Source: Treponema bryantii NK4A124
GTDB taxonomy: Bacteria; Spirochaetota; Spirochaetia; Treponematales; Treponemataceae
Assembly (NCBI RefSeq): GCF_000421345.1
Contig: NZ_ATWV01000004.1
Span: 124,001 to 188,000, forward strand
Length of the DNA stretch: 64,000 bases
Reading direction: 5' to 3'
The number at the start of each line of letters is the position of its first letter. Within the stretch, counting starts at the first letter, position 1. This document shows, one piece after another, positions 43,861 through 53,847 of the stretch. The notes below the pieces were generated by a model. The model searched no databases and was not told the DNA's origin. It saw only the letters and a program-made list of their open reading frames with translations. A program made the position numbers and the translations under genes.

Positions 43861-44778
43861 ATGAAAATAACCTTCTTAGGAACCGGCACCAGCCATGGAG
43901 TTCCGGTCATCGCCTGCGACTGCGCAGTATGCAAATCTACAGATCCACGCGACAAGCGTCTGCGAAGTTCTGTATACATTCAGACAGAAGATAAGAAACA
44001 TATACTAATTGATATTGGACCTGATTTCCGCACCCAGGCTTTGCGGGAAAACATCCGCGAAATAGACACAGTTCTTCTAACTCACAGTCATGCAGACCAT
44101 TTATTTGGAATTGATGACCTGCGCAATTTTTCCTGCATCATGTCTAAAAAGCCGGAAAATCCTCAGAACGAAAAATACGACAAGCCGCCGATTCCAATCT
44201 ATACAAATCACTCTGCCGCAGAACATTTAAAGCATTGCTTCGGCTACCTCTTCAGCGAGCACGCAGAAGGCGGAGGTCATGCAAAAATCAGCCTGCATGA
44301 AGTTCAGACGGGTCAGCTTCTGACAATCGGCAATACCACCATCACACCTATTCCAATGATGCATGGCTCTCTCGAAACAACCGGCTGGGTGCTTACAGAA
44401 AAAAAGACAGGGGCTGATGCGACTGCCACAATCAACTCCATTGCCTACCTTACCGACTGCAACTTTATAAGCGACCAGTCCATTCAGCTGATTCGTGACA
44501 CTGCCTCAGCAAGCGACAAGGGATGCCTTACTCACCTTGTAATAGACGGGCTCCGTATAAAAGAACATTCCACTCACTTCAACTTTTTACAGGCACTGGA
44601 AGCTTCTTCAAAAATCGGGGCAGAACACATCTGGTTTACCCACCTTACCCACAACAGTTCTCATGAAGAAACTGCTGCCTATCTTGCAGAACACCGCGCC
44701 GAGTTCCCGGGCCTCGAATCCGCCGCATCCATTCTTCCGGCCTACGACGGTCTTTCGTTATCAACGGTGGTTGAGTAG
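43861..44778 (+). CDS. PhnP-like metallo-beta-lactamase-fold hydrolase
   Basis: 305 residues. N-terminal GTGTSHGVPVIACDCAVCKSTDPRDKRLRSS with a Cys/Cys zinc-type loop, then HSHADHLFGIDD (metal ligands), MMHGSLE, LTDCNFIS and HLTHNSSHEE. This matches the PhnP/RNase Z-like phosphodiesterase group; a cyclic phosphodiester substrate is likely. TATACT ends six bases before the ATG and no ribosome site is visible. The last codons (TVVE-stop) are encoded by a family B repeat. Confidence 0.88.
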   Translation: MKITFLGTGTSHGVPVIACDCAVCKSTDPRDKRLRSSVYIQTEDKKHILIDIGPDFRTQALRENIREIDTVLLTHSHADHLFGIDDLRNFSCIMSKKPENPQNEKYDKPPIPIYTNHSAAEHLKHCFGYLFSEHAEGGGHAKISLHEVQTGQLLTIGNTTITPIPMMHGSLETTGWVLTEKKTGADATATINSIAYLTDCNFISDQSIQLIRDTASASDKGCLTHLVIDGLRIKEHSTHFNFLQALEASSKIGAEHIWFTHLTHNSSHEETAAYLAEHRAEFPGLESAASILPAYDGLSLSTVVE

Positions 44779-44801
44779 GCCGAAGGCCGTATCGAAACCA
44801 C
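44766..44801 (+). repeat. Family B repeat overlapping the PhnP-like stop codon
   Basis: GGTGGTTGAGTAGGCC...CGAAACCAC; supplies the final four codons and the TAG stop of the PhnP-like gene. Confidence 0.8.
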
Positions 44802-44802
44802 A

Positions 44803-44840
44803 AAAAAAATAACCCCGTCGGTCAATCCAACGGGGTTTTC
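44803..44840. terminator. Bidirectional terminator
   Basis: AACCCCGT / ACGGGGTT stem with T/A runs on both sides, between the PhnP-like gene and rpmB. Confidence 0.8.
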
Positions 44841-44857
44841 GCGGTTCAAAGGTAATC

Positions 44858-45085
44858 TTAGTTCTGAGCTACTTCTGCAGTCTTTGGAACTCTTACTTTC
44901 TTCTCAACGTAACCGCTGCTAAGACAGCTTGAGCAAACCTTAATTGTTCTAACTGTTCCGTTAGGAAGAACAGCCTTTACACTGTGAAGGTTTGGTCTCC
45001 ATGTTCTGCGAGTATGGTTCATAGACTTACTTACTTTATTACCAGACATAACGCCCTTTCCGCAAACATCACACATTCTAGACAT
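44858..45085 (-). CDS. rpmB: Ribosomal protein L28
   Basis: 75 residues. MSRMCDVCGKGVMSGNKVSKSMNHTRRTWRPNLHSVKAVLPNGTVRTIKVCSSCLSSGYVEK is characteristic; Cys5/Cys8 and the CSSC pair make the zinc-ribbon form. AGGAAGG precedes the ATG. The last residues (VPKTAEVAQN) are a short tail. Confidence 0.96.
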   Translation of the reverse strand: MSRMCDVCGKGVMSGNKVSKSMNHTRRTWRPNLHSVKAVLPNGTVRTIKVCSSCLSSGYVEKKVRVPKTAEVAQN

Positions 45086-45144
45086 TTTCTTTATCCTTCC
45101 TTATATAAAAACAAATTTCCCACGCAAATTACAATAGTTTAGAA

Positions 45145-45173
45145 AGAATATACAAATTTATAAAAAAAGTCAA
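45145..45173 (-). promoter_or_regulatory. Promoter of rpmB
   Basis: TTGACT (45173-45168), 17 bases, TATTCT (45150-45145), leader of about 55 bases. Confidence 0.55.
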
Positions 45174-45193
45174 TCGTCAAATCTTGAATTTAT

Positions 45194-45243
45194 AAAAAAA
45201 AGGCCTGAGGCAGCTCATCTATATCACATAGCTACCACAGGCC
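45194..45243 (-). terminator. Terminator of the mglBAC operon
   Basis: 14-pair stem (GGCCTG ... GGTAGCT / AGCTGCC ... CAGGCC, one T-T mismatch and one G-U) followed on the minus strand by eight T residues. Confidence 0.85.
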
Positions 45244-45285
45244 AAAAAAATTTACAAGGAGGACTTTTTTCCTATTACTTATCCC

Positions 45286-46866
45286 TTACTTACGCTTCAA
45301 ATACTTAACGCTATCAAGAGCAACAGCTGCAATCAAAATCAGCCCCTTGAAAACGAACTGAAGGTTTGTATCAATTCCAAGGAAGGTAAGACAGTAGGTA
45401 AGACCTGTAAAGATGATTACACCAATTACCGCACCACGGATTCTACCAATACCTCCGTTGAAAGAAATACCTCCAACTACACAGGCTGCAATAGCATCAA
45501 GCTCAAAGCCCTGTCCGGTTCCCGCACTTGCATTTGCACGGAAGGCTTCAAGGAAGGCACCGCAGCCATAGAAGATACCTGCCATAATAAAGATGCCCAT
45601 TGTAACGCCAAATACGTTAATGCCACTTACTGCAGCCGCTTCGGCATTGCCACCAACTGCGTACATATTTTTTCCAAAGGTTGTTTTGTTCCAGATAAAC
45701 CAGGCAACAAAAATCGCTATGACCGCAGGTATAATCAGCTTAGGGAAGGTTATCAAATCTCCGTCGAACTCAAAAAGAATCCAGCGACCACCAATCAAAT
45801 CCTTAATTCCAGGATCAATAGAACCAACCGGAGTACCACTTGTTCCAAAGAAGAGAAGTCCGTAAATAATCAGCTGGGCAGAAAGAGTTGAAATAAATGG
45901 ATGAATCTTAAACTTTGCAGAGAAGAAGCCCGAGAAGCTGGAGAACAGTACACAAAGAGAGATTGAAAGGAAGAGTGCCATTACAAGGCGCAGTCCCATA
46001 GGAAGACCTGTAAAATCCCAAGGTTCCATTCCAAAGAAAGAAACAATATTCTTTGAAGGATGAAGAATCAAACCTGTTGTTACCGCACCAAGAGCAACCA
46101 TTCGGCAGACACTAAGGTCGGTACCGGCAATAAGAATCAGGCCGGCAACACCAAGTGCGTAGAACATACGGGTTGAAGACTGCTCAAGAATTGTAAGAAT
46201 ATTTGGAAGCGAAAGAAGAGCTCCATTTCCCATAAGAGGTGCAATAATTACACAGACAATGAAGAAAACAAGAATTGCAATGTAGAGACCGTTGTCGAGC
46301 ATGAACTTAGACATCTTAAAATTGTTGATGTAGTTCTTCCAGTTCATTGTCATGTTTTCTTTGAAGTTTGTTCGGCCATCGCGGAGGGCACGGTTAAACA
46401 TTACATGATCGATATATGCCTGATTTTTTGCACTTCGGCATTTTGCAACCTCATTCTGGAACTTATTCTTTGCATCAAAGAGAGCAGAGTTTCCTTCGTA
46501 CTTTGCAACATTGATTTCTTCTTTTTTAGAAAGCTGAGCAACACGAGCTGCTGTAGCTCCCTTTATTTCAAGAAGGCGGGCTGCATATTTTTCCCTGATT
46601 TCTTTTTCCTTTGCAGACTCTTCTTCGTTTACCTGCCTGATATAAGCATCAGAAAGAATATTCGCAAAAGCAACCGCTTTTTTTGCAAGGGCCGAAGCTT
46701 CTGCTTTTTTTGAAGAATCTGCACGGAGTTCTGCAAGCTTCTCCTGATATTTTTTCAAGACCTCATTTTCTTCAAGAGGCTTTACGCTTTTTGAAGCAAT
46801 ATCTGCTTCCAGCTGCTTAAGGCTTTCTGCCTCTAATTTTTCTATCTCTGTATTAAAATCTGCCAT
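45286..46866 (-). CDS. mglC: Galactose/methylgalactoside ABC transporter permease with long N-terminal coiled coil
   Basis: 526 residues. Residues about 195-526 are a standard MglC/RbsC permease (about ten helices, ending ALDSVKYLKRK; landmarks TDLSVCRMVALGAVTTGLI, ALGVAGLILIAGTDLSV, AIAACVVGGISFNGGIGRIRGAVIGVI). The first 190 residues are a charged, Ala/Glu/Lys-rich coiled coil (EIEKLEAESLKQLEADIA...KKYQEKLAELRADSSKKAEASALAKKA...), cytoplasmic, not found in E. coli MglC (about 336 residues). No frameshift or internal start is needed. It lies 12 bases behind mglA. Confidence 0.92.
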   Translation of the reverse strand: MADFNTEIEKLEAESLKQLEADIASKSVKPLEENEVLKKYQEKLAELRADSSKKAEASALAKKAVAFANILSDAYIRQVNEEESAKEKEIREKYAARLLEIKGATAARVAQLSKKEEINVAKYEGNSALFDAKNKFQNEVAKCRSAKNQAYIDHVMFNRALRDGRTNFKENMTMNWKNYINNFKMSKFMLDNGLYIAILVFFIVCVIIAPLMGNGALLSLPNILTILEQSSTRMFYALGVAGLILIAGTDLSVCRMVALGAVTTGLILHPSKNIVSFFGMEPWDFTGLPMGLRLVMALFLSISLCVLFSSFSGFFSAKFKIHPFISTLSAQLIIYGLLFFGTSGTPVGSIDPGIKDLIGGRWILFEFDGDLITFPKLIIPAVIAIFVAWFIWNKTTFGKNMYAVGGNAEAAAVSGINVFGVTMGIFIMAGIFYGCGAFLEAFRANASAGTGQGFELDAIAACVVGGISFNGGIGRIRGAVIGVIIFTGLTYCLTFLGIDTNLQFVFKGLILIAAVALDSVKYLKRK

Positions 46867-46878
46867 ATATTACCTCTT

Positions 46879-48372
46879 TTACAAATATTTAGCGGAAAGG
46901 CGCAAAAGCTCTTCCTGATTAGTTTCTTTTGTATTTACAATTCCTGCCAGTCTGTGATTAGACATAACGGCAATGCGGTTTGTAATACCCAGGATTTCCG
47001 GCATTTCGCTCGAAACAACAATAACGGTTTTACCCTCTTTTGCCATTTTAATAATCAGCTGGTAGATTTCGTATTTTGCACCAACGTCAATACCGCGGGT
47101 CGGTTCATCCATAAGGAAAACATCAGGCTTACGCTCCAGCCATTTTCCTATGATAACCTTCTGCTGATTTCCGCCGGAAAGTGCCGAAATGTTTTCTTCT
47201 ATTGATGTACATTTTGTATGCATAAGGGCAACTTCGCGGGTTGCGGCATCTGCCATCTTTCTCTCTGACAGAATACCATGTGTTTTATACTGTTCAAGAT
47301 TTGTAATTACAGTATTGTATTTGATGGTATCCTTTCCAAACATTCCGTTCAGCTTTCGCTCTTCGGTAACAAGGGCAAAGTTATGAGCCATTGCATCCTT
47401 ACTGCTTGTAAAACGGAGTGGCTTTCCATCCAGAAGCATTTCGCCCGAAGCAATAGTTCGTACACCAAAGAGAGATTCCAGAAGCTCACTGCGGCCGGCA
47501 CCTACAAGACCATAAAGCCCGAAGATTTCTCCCTTGCGTACAGAGAAGGAAATATCTTCAAGAATCGGTTCAAATTTTGTTGTAAGATTTTTAACTTCAA
47601 AATATATATCGCCCGGCGCATTATCAACATCCGGGAAACGCTTATCCAGAGAACGTCCAACCATGGCCGAGATAAGCTCATTCATATTCGTATCTTTAAT
47701 GGCTTTTGTTAAAACCATATTTCCGTCACGAAGCACAGAAACTTCATCACAGATTTCGAAAATTTCATCCATCTTGTGTGAAATATAAACAAAGGAAACT
47801 CCCTTTGCCTTTAAGTCATTTACAATGGAAAATAATTTTTTGATTTCGTTTTCTGTCAGAGAAGAAGTCGGCTCGTCCAGAACAATCAGCTTGGCATCAT
47901 AAGAAACTGCCTTTGCAATTTCAACCATCTGACGCTGAGAAACAGACATTGTCCTCATAACTGTTTTACAGTTGATATTCATGTTGAGGGAAGCAAAAAG
48001 TCTGTTAGCCTCTTTTTCCATTTTTGCCTCATCAATAACTCCGAACTTTGTCGGGTAGCGGCCAAGAAAAAGATTGTCTGTAACAGTTCTATCCAGACAC
48101 TGGTTCAATTCCTGATGAACCATTGCAATACCATTTTCGAGAGCCTCTTTAGGACTCTTAAAATCAATAGGCTTTCCCTGAAGAGAAAGCTGTCCTTCAT
48201 CCTTTGCGTAAATACCAAAGAGACATTTCATCATTGTAGATTTACCGGCACCGTTTTCTCCCATCAATCCCATTACAGAACCTTTTTTAATGGAGAGATT
48301 GATACCGTTAAGTACAGTATTTTTCGCAAATGATTTAGAGAGATTCTTTATTTCAAGTACTGTATCACTCAT
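46879..48372 (-). CDS. mglA: Galactose/methylgalactoside ABC transporter ATPase (tandem domains)
   Basis: 497 residues from the ATG that gives MSDTVLEIKNLSKSFAKNTVL; a longer frame from 48414 has no ribosome site. Two ATP-binding halves: Walker A GENGAGKST, signature-type MSVSQRQMVEIAKAV, Walker B LIVLDEPTSSLTENE; second half GLVGAGRSELLESLFG, LSGGNQQKVIIGKWL and DVFLMDEPTRGIDVGAKYEIY. This is the sugar-transporter MglA/RbsA type. It energises uptake through MglC. Confidence 0.95.
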   Translation of the reverse strand: MSDTVLEIKNLSKSFAKNTVLNGINLSIKKGSVMGLMGENGAGKSTMMKCLFGIYAKDEGQLSLQGKPIDFKSPKEALENGIAMVHQELNQCLDRTVTDNLFLGRYPTKFGVIDEAKMEKEANRLFASLNMNINCKTVMRTMSVSQRQMVEIAKAVSYDAKLIVLDEPTSSLTENEIKKLFSIVNDLKAKGVSFVYISHKMDEIFEICDEVSVLRDGNMVLTKAIKDTNMNELISAMVGRSLDKRFPDVDNAPGDIYFEVKNLTTKFEPILEDISFSVRKGEIFGLYGLVGAGRSELLESLFGVRTIASGEMLLDGKPLRFTSSKDAMAHNFALVTEERKLNGMFGKDTIKYNTVITNLEQYKTHGILSERKMADAATREVALMHTKCTSIEENISALSGGNQQKVIIGKWLERKPDVFLMDEPTRGIDVGAKYEIYQLIIKMAKEGKTVIVVSSEMPEILGITNRIAVMSNHRLAGIVNTKETNQEELLRLSAKYL

Positions 48373-48412
48373 AATAATTCCATTATACTGCAGATTTTTT
48401 AATAAACATAAC

Positions 48413-48476
48413 AAAAAAAAGGGTGTCCGAAAGTATCGTCATGCTGGGCTAATGTGACGTTTACCTTCAGGCACCC
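48413..48476 (-). terminator. Intercistronic terminator between mglB and mglA
   Basis: GGGTGCCTGAAGG paired with CTTTCGGACACCC (13 pairs, some G-U), inner CGTCA/TGACG stem, then eight T residues. It should lower mglA and mglC relative to mglB. Confidence 0.8.
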
Positions 48477-48504
48477 CCTTAAGCCTGAACTTCAGGCGAG
48501 TTTT

Positions 48505-49743
<1,239 letters not shown>

Positions 49744-49753
49744 CTCTAATTCA

Positions 49754-49782
49754 TTTATAACCCTGAAAATAGCAGTTGTCAA
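49754..49782 (-). promoter_or_regulatory. Promoter of mglBAC
   Basis: TTGACA (49782-49777), 17 bases, TATAAA (49759-49754). Confidence 0.8.
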
Positions 49783-49852
49783 ACTTTTTTTGCGAAAATT
49801 CAGTAAATTCCTATATTTTTTAACAAAATATTTGCATTTTCCGGAAAGTTCT

Positions 49853-49877
49853 GTTATCGTATAGCGTGTACGAACAC
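49853..49877 (+). promoter_or_regulatory. Second candidate operator, before the lacI-type gene
   Basis: GTTATCGT (49853-49860) and CGTGTACGAACAC (49865-49877) repeat parts of the mglB operator (the CGTGTACGA core is shared). Suggests self-regulation. Confidence 0.5.
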
Positions 49878-49893
49878 GGAGTAAGCTTTTTAT

Positions 49894-50913
49894 ATGACTT
49901 TAGCTGAAATTGCAGAACATGCCCACGTTTCGATTGGTACCGTAGACAGAGTTCTTCACAATCGAAAGGGTGTATCAGAAAAAACAAAACAACTCATTCA
50001 GTCTATTATAGACGAGTATGGTTATCAGCCTAATCCTATTGCCAGTCAGCTTAAAAGCAACAAGCCTTTTGTTATTGGAGTTCTTCTTCCTACCCTCGAA
50101 AGCGGCTGCGACTATTACAGAGCCCTTTTTGATGGAATGAATCAAGGGATAGAACAGCTTAAGCCCTTTAATATAAAGCTCAAGCTGATTTCCTTTGACC
50201 GTATGATTGGCGGTGATGCAGTAGAAAAAAGCCGCCAGTTTTTTAATTCTTCTGAAGAATCAATTGATGCTCTGATTACTACTCCGGTTGCTCCGGATGA
50301 ACATATGGAAATAATTTCAATGCTTGGTGACAAGCCTTTTGTTTTCATTGATACTCCGCTCGGAACAACTCAGCCTCTGCTTACTATTGCACAGAATCCT
50401 TACAAGGGCGGTTACTGTGCCGGAAGAATTATGAGGATGTTCCAGGGCAGCGGAAAGTTTGCCTGCATCAGAATGTATCCGTCGGGCTATAACCTCAGGG
50501 AAAGGATCAGGGGCTTTACAGATTTTATTCAGAGAGATGGAAACTCAACCGTACTCGATGAACTTTATACAGACTTTTCTGATTCCGGCTTTTACAGCTT
50601 CATGAAGGATTTATTTGAAAAACATAATGATATAAAGGGTATTTTCGTACCTCATGCTGAAGTAAACTTTATGTCATATTTTATTGCTGACCAGGGATTG
50701 AAAAGCCGAGTTACCGTAATCGGTTATGACCTGGTTGAACAGAACAAAGCCGGTCTTCTCGACGGAACTATAGACTGCATTATTGGTCAGAGGCCGGAGC
50801 AGCAGGGCTCCGAAGCAGTTCACAAACTCTATGAATCTGTAATGCTGCATCAGGAAGTTCCTTCAAGAATTGATATGCCTATAGATATTTATTTTAAGGA
50901 AAATATAATTTAA
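49894..50913 (+). CDS. LacI-family regulator, probable mgl/gal repressor
   Basis: 339 residues. N-terminal helix-turn-helix (LAEIAEHAHVSIGTVDRVLHNRKGVSEKTKQLIQSIIDEYGYQPNPIASQLKSN) then a sugar-binding core (FVIGVLLPTLESGCDYYRALFDGMNQGIEQL...VTVIGYDLVEQNKAGLLDGTIDCIIGQRPEQQGSEAVHKL). The core is of the periplasmic-binding type, so galactose or a related sugar is the likely ligand. It is divergent from mglB and followed by galT and galK. A palindrome matching LacI-family sites lies before mglB. Confidence 0.9.
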   Translation: MTLAEIAEHAHVSIGTVDRVLHNRKGVSEKTKQLIQSIIDEYGYQPNPIASQLKSNKPFVIGVLLPTLESGCDYYRALFDGMNQGIEQLKPFNIKLKLISFDRMIGGDAVEKSRQFFNSSEESIDALITTPVAPDEHMEIISMLGDKPFVFIDTPLGTTQPLLTIAQNPYKGGYCAGRIMRMFQGSGKFACIRMYPSGYNLRERIRGFTDFIQRDGNSTVLDELYTDFSDSGFYSFMKDLFEKHNDIKGIFVPHAEVNFMSYFIADQGLKSRVTVIGYDLVEQNKAGLLDGTIDCIIGQRPEQQGSEAVHKLYESVMLHQEVPSRIDMPIDIYFKENII

Positions 50914-50917
50914 GAAT

Positions 50918-50980
50918 TGTCATCCCGAGCTTGATTCGGGATCTATTAACAAGATGCTGAATCAAGTTCAGCATGACAGT
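50918..50980. repeat. Family C inverted repeat
   Basis: TGTCATCCCGAGCTTGATTCGGGATCT... with partner ...GCTGAATCAAGTTCAGCATGACA. Separates the regulator from galT. Confidence 0.75.
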
Positions 50981-50988
50981 GAGGTATC

Positions 50989-52509
50989 ATGACCATTTTT
51001 GATAACATTAACAGACTGGCCGCTTATGGCTTAAAAACAGAACTCATTCAAAAGGATGATTTGATTTTTGTAAAGAATCAGCTGCTGGCAGCGCTGGCTC
51101 TTGATGGCTTTGAAAACGCTGAGCAGGCTGCAGCAATTCCAGAGGTTGAAGTTTCTGATCTGGAAGATATTCTCAAGGGTATTCTCGACTATGCAGTAGA
51201 AAAGAATCTCACCGGTGGCGACAGTATCGTTTACCGCGACCTCTTTGATGCAAAACTGATGTCAATTCTCGTAGACCGTCCCTCTAACATCAGGGCAAAG
51301 TTCAGCGCCCTCTACGAAAAATCTCCAAAAGAAGCAACCGACTGGTTTTATAAATTCAGTCAGGATACAGACTACATCCGCCGCTACAGAATCTGCCGCG
51401 ATGTAAAATGGATTAGTAAAACAGAGTACGGCGACATGGATATCACCATAAATCTTTCAAAGCCGGAAAAAGATCCAAAGGCAATTGCAGCCGCAAAAAA
51501 TGCAAAAACAGTCGGCTACCCAAGCTGCCTGCTCTGTAAGGAAAACGAAGGCTACGCAGGACGTGCAAACCATCCTGCCCGCGGCAATCACAGAATTATT
51601 CCTCTGAAGCTCGCCGGTGAGGCCTGGGGCTTTCAGTATTCTCCATACGTTTACTATAACGAGCACTGTATTGTTTTTAATCAGGAACACTCACCTATGT
51701 GCATTTCAAGAAAGACCTTTGAACGCCTTCTTGATTTTGTTACTCAGTTCCCTCACTACACTTTAGGCAGCAATGCAGACCTGCCGATTGTAGGCGGCTC
51801 AATTCTTACCCACGACCACTTCCAGGGCGGTGCCTACGAGTTCCCAATGGCAAAGGCTCCGATTTTGAAAGAAGTTTCAATTCCGGGCTTTGAAGATGTA
51901 GAAGCCGGAATTGTAAAATGGCCTATGTCTGTTCTGCGCATAAAGAGTGCAGACAAGAACCGTATCGTGGAACTTGCAGACCATGTACTTCAGGCCTGGC
52001 GTACTTACACAGACGAAGCCGCTTTTATCTTCGCAGAGACAGAGGGCGAAAAACACAATACCTTAAATCCTATTGCCCGCCGCCACGGCGACCTTTACGA
52101 AATGGACTTAGTACTCCGCAACAACATCACAACTGCGGAACATCCGCTTGGAGTGTATCACCCGCATGCAGAGCTTCATCATATCAAAAAGGAAAATATA
52201 GGCTTGATTGAAGTTATGGGTCTTGCAATTTTACCTGGCCGTCTGAAGACAGAGTTTAAGGAGCTGGCAGATGCAATTCTTGCCGGTCGCGACATCCGCA
52301 CAGACGAGGCCCTTGCAAAGCACGCAGACTGGCTGGACGAACTCAAAGAAAAATATAGTTCATTTGCCGGATTGGCGGAAAACGATATAATCGAGATACT
52401 CAAAAAAGAAACCGGAATAGTTTTCAGCAAGGTTCTGGAGCATGCCGGAGTTTACAAATGCAATGAGACAGGCTTAGCCGCCTTTGAAAGATTTATTGCG
52501 AAACTGTAA
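50989..52509 (+). CDS. galT: Galactose-1-phosphate uridylyltransferase, class II
   Basis: 506 residues, as in the Firmicutes-type GalT rather than the shorter E. coli type. SNIRAKFSALYEKSPKEATDWFYKFSQDTDYIRRYRICRDVKW, GYPSCLLCKENEGYAGRANHPARGNHRIIPLKL, the HIT-like GGSILTHDHFQGGAYEFP with catalytic His, and TAEHPLGVYHPHAELHHIKKENIGLIEVMGLAILPGRL. Swaps UMP between UDP-glucose and galactose-1-phosphate. GTGAGG precedes the ATG. Followed by a family B repeat and galK. Confidence 0.95.
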   Translation: MTIFDNINRLAAYGLKTELIQKDDLIFVKNQLLAALALDGFENAEQAAAIPEVEVSDLEDILKGILDYAVEKNLTGGDSIVYRDLFDAKLMSILVDRPSNIRAKFSALYEKSPKEATDWFYKFSQDTDYIRRYRICRDVKWISKTEYGDMDITINLSKPEKDPKAIAAAKNAKTVGYPSCLLCKENEGYAGRANHPARGNHRIIPLKLAGEAWGFQYSPYVYYNEHCIVFNQEHSPMCISRKTFERLLDFVTQFPHYTLGSNADLPIVGGSILTHDHFQGGAYEFPMAKAPILKEVSIPGFEDVEAGIVKWPMSVLRIKSADKNRIVELADHVLQAWRTYTDEAAFIFAETEGEKHNTLNPIARRHGDLYEMDLVLRNNITTAEHPLGVYHPHAELHHIKKENIGLIEVMGLAILPGRLKTEFKELADAILAGRDIRTDEALAKHADWLDELKEKYSSFAGLAENDIIEILKKETGIVFSKVLEHAGVYKCNETGLAAFERFIAKL

Positions 52510-52512
52510 CAC

Positions 52513-52548
52513 GGTGGTTGAGTGCCCGAAGGGCGTATCGAAACCACC
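52513..52548 (+). repeat. Family B repeat
   Basis: GGTGGTTGAGTGCCC...CGAAACCACC between the galT stop and the galK ribosome site. Confidence 0.85.
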
Positions 52549-52566
52549 TTGCAAAGGAGAAATCAA

Positions 52567-53763
52567 ATGTCAGACAATTTAACTTCAAAAGAATATACGC
52601 CTCAAGAACTCAAGGAAGCCTTTCTCAAAATGTACGGCGGCGACGAGGCATCAGTTCGTCTTTACTCTTCTCCGGCCCGCATCAACATAATCGGCGAGCA
52701 CATAGACTACAACGGAGGCAAGGTTTTTCCTGCCAGCATAAACCGCTATCTTTACATCGCAATTCGCAAGCGACCTGACACAAAAATCCTTTACAACGAT
52801 GCCCGCTTCCCTGGCAGCTATGAGTTCGACGTAAACCAGACCTTTGTTTATGACAAGGCAAATGATTATGCAAACTACCTGAACGGAATTCTTTCCCAGC
52901 TCAAGGAGCGCGGTTTTAAGTTCGACTGCGGCTTTGAAATTCTCATGGCTTCTAACATTCCGGCCGGCGGCGGCATTTCTTCGTCATCTGCACTTGAGTG
53001 CGGTTTTGCCTATGCAGTAATAGACACCTTCGGCTTCGACCTGAACCGCATAGAAATTGCAAAGCTTGGACAGATGAGTGAGCACAATTTCATGAACGTG
53101 AAGTGCGGAATCATGGATCAGTTCATTATTGCAACCGGAAAGAAAAATCACGCAGAGCTGCTGGACTGCAATACTCTTGAATATGAGTACATCCCTCTCG
53201 ACCTTGGCGACTACCGCTTTGTTGTTATGAACACAAACAAGGTTCGAAAATTAGCTGATTCAAAATACAACGAACGCCGCGGTCAGTGCGAAGAAGCTCT
53301 GAAAATCCTGCAGAATAACGGAGTGAAGATTGATGCCCTCTGCCAGCTTACTCCGGCCGACTGGGAGAAATACAGCACACTTGTAGCTGACCCGATTCTC
53401 AACAAGCGCGCCCGCCACTGCATTGCAGAAAACCAGCGGGTAATTGATGCGGCAAGCACACTTAAGGCAGGCAATCTCGAAGAACTCGGACGCCTTCTCA
53501 ACGCCAGCCACAAGTCCCTCAAAGAAGATTACGAAGTAACAGGAATAGAACTAGATACACTTGCAGAAACTTCACAAAAACAGGAAGGCTGCCTCGGCGC
53601 CCGCATGACCGGAGCCGGCTTCGGCGGCTGCGCTATCGCCCTGGTTCACAAAGACAAAATCGACAGCTTCATATCAAACGTCCAGACCGCCTACGAAAAA
53701 GCAATCGGCTACAAGGCAGGCTTCTTCGTTTGCGAAACCGGCGATGGAGTGGCAAGAATATAA
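52567..53763 (+). CDS. galK: Galactokinase
   Basis: 398 residues from the ATG behind AAAGGAG; a longer frame would start inside the family B repeat. GHMP kinase motifs: ARINIIGEHIDYNGGKVFP, ASNIPAGGGISSSSALECG (ATP site), CGIMDQF (catalytic Asp) and GARMTGAGFGGCAIALV. Phosphorylates galactose delivered by MglBAC, making the substrate of GalT. Confidence 0.96.
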   Translation: MSDNLTSKEYTPQELKEAFLKMYGGDEASVRLYSSPARINIIGEHIDYNGGKVFPASINRYLYIAIRKRPDTKILYNDARFPGSYEFDVNQTFVYDKANDYANYLNGILSQLKERGFKFDCGFEILMASNIPAGGGISSSSALECGFAYAVIDTFGFDLNRIEIAKLGQMSEHNFMNVKCGIMDQFIIATGKKNHAELLDCNTLEYEYIPLDLGDYRFVVMNTNKVRKLADSKYNERRGQCEEALKILQNNGVKIDALCQLTPADWEKYSTLVADPILNKRARHCIAENQRVIDAASTLKAGNLEELGRLLNASHKSLKEDYEVTGIELDTLAETSQKQEGCLGARMTGAGFGGCAIALVHKDKIDSFISNVQTAYEKAIGYKAGFFVCETGDGVARI

Positions 53764-53765
53764 AT

Positions 53766-53847
53766 AGATTGCTTCGCTGCGCTCGCAATGACGGAAGCAT
53801 CAACCGTCGTCATTGCGAGGAGCCCGCAGGGCGACGTGGCAATCCAT
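53766..53847. repeat. Family A repeats in opposite orientation
   Basis: GATTGCTTCGCTGCGCTCGCAATGACG, then CGTCATTGCGAGGAGCCCGCAGGGCGACGTGGCAATC. It reaches the uvrB stop codon, lying between convergent galK and uvrB. Confidence 0.8.

Noticed and set aside
48373-48414. Earlier start for mglA
   Set aside because: No ribosome site, and the extra residues lie in the operon terminator; homologues start at MSDTVLEIKNL.
52522-52566. Earlier start for galK
   Set aside because: Would begin inside the family B repeat; AAAGGAG supports 52567.
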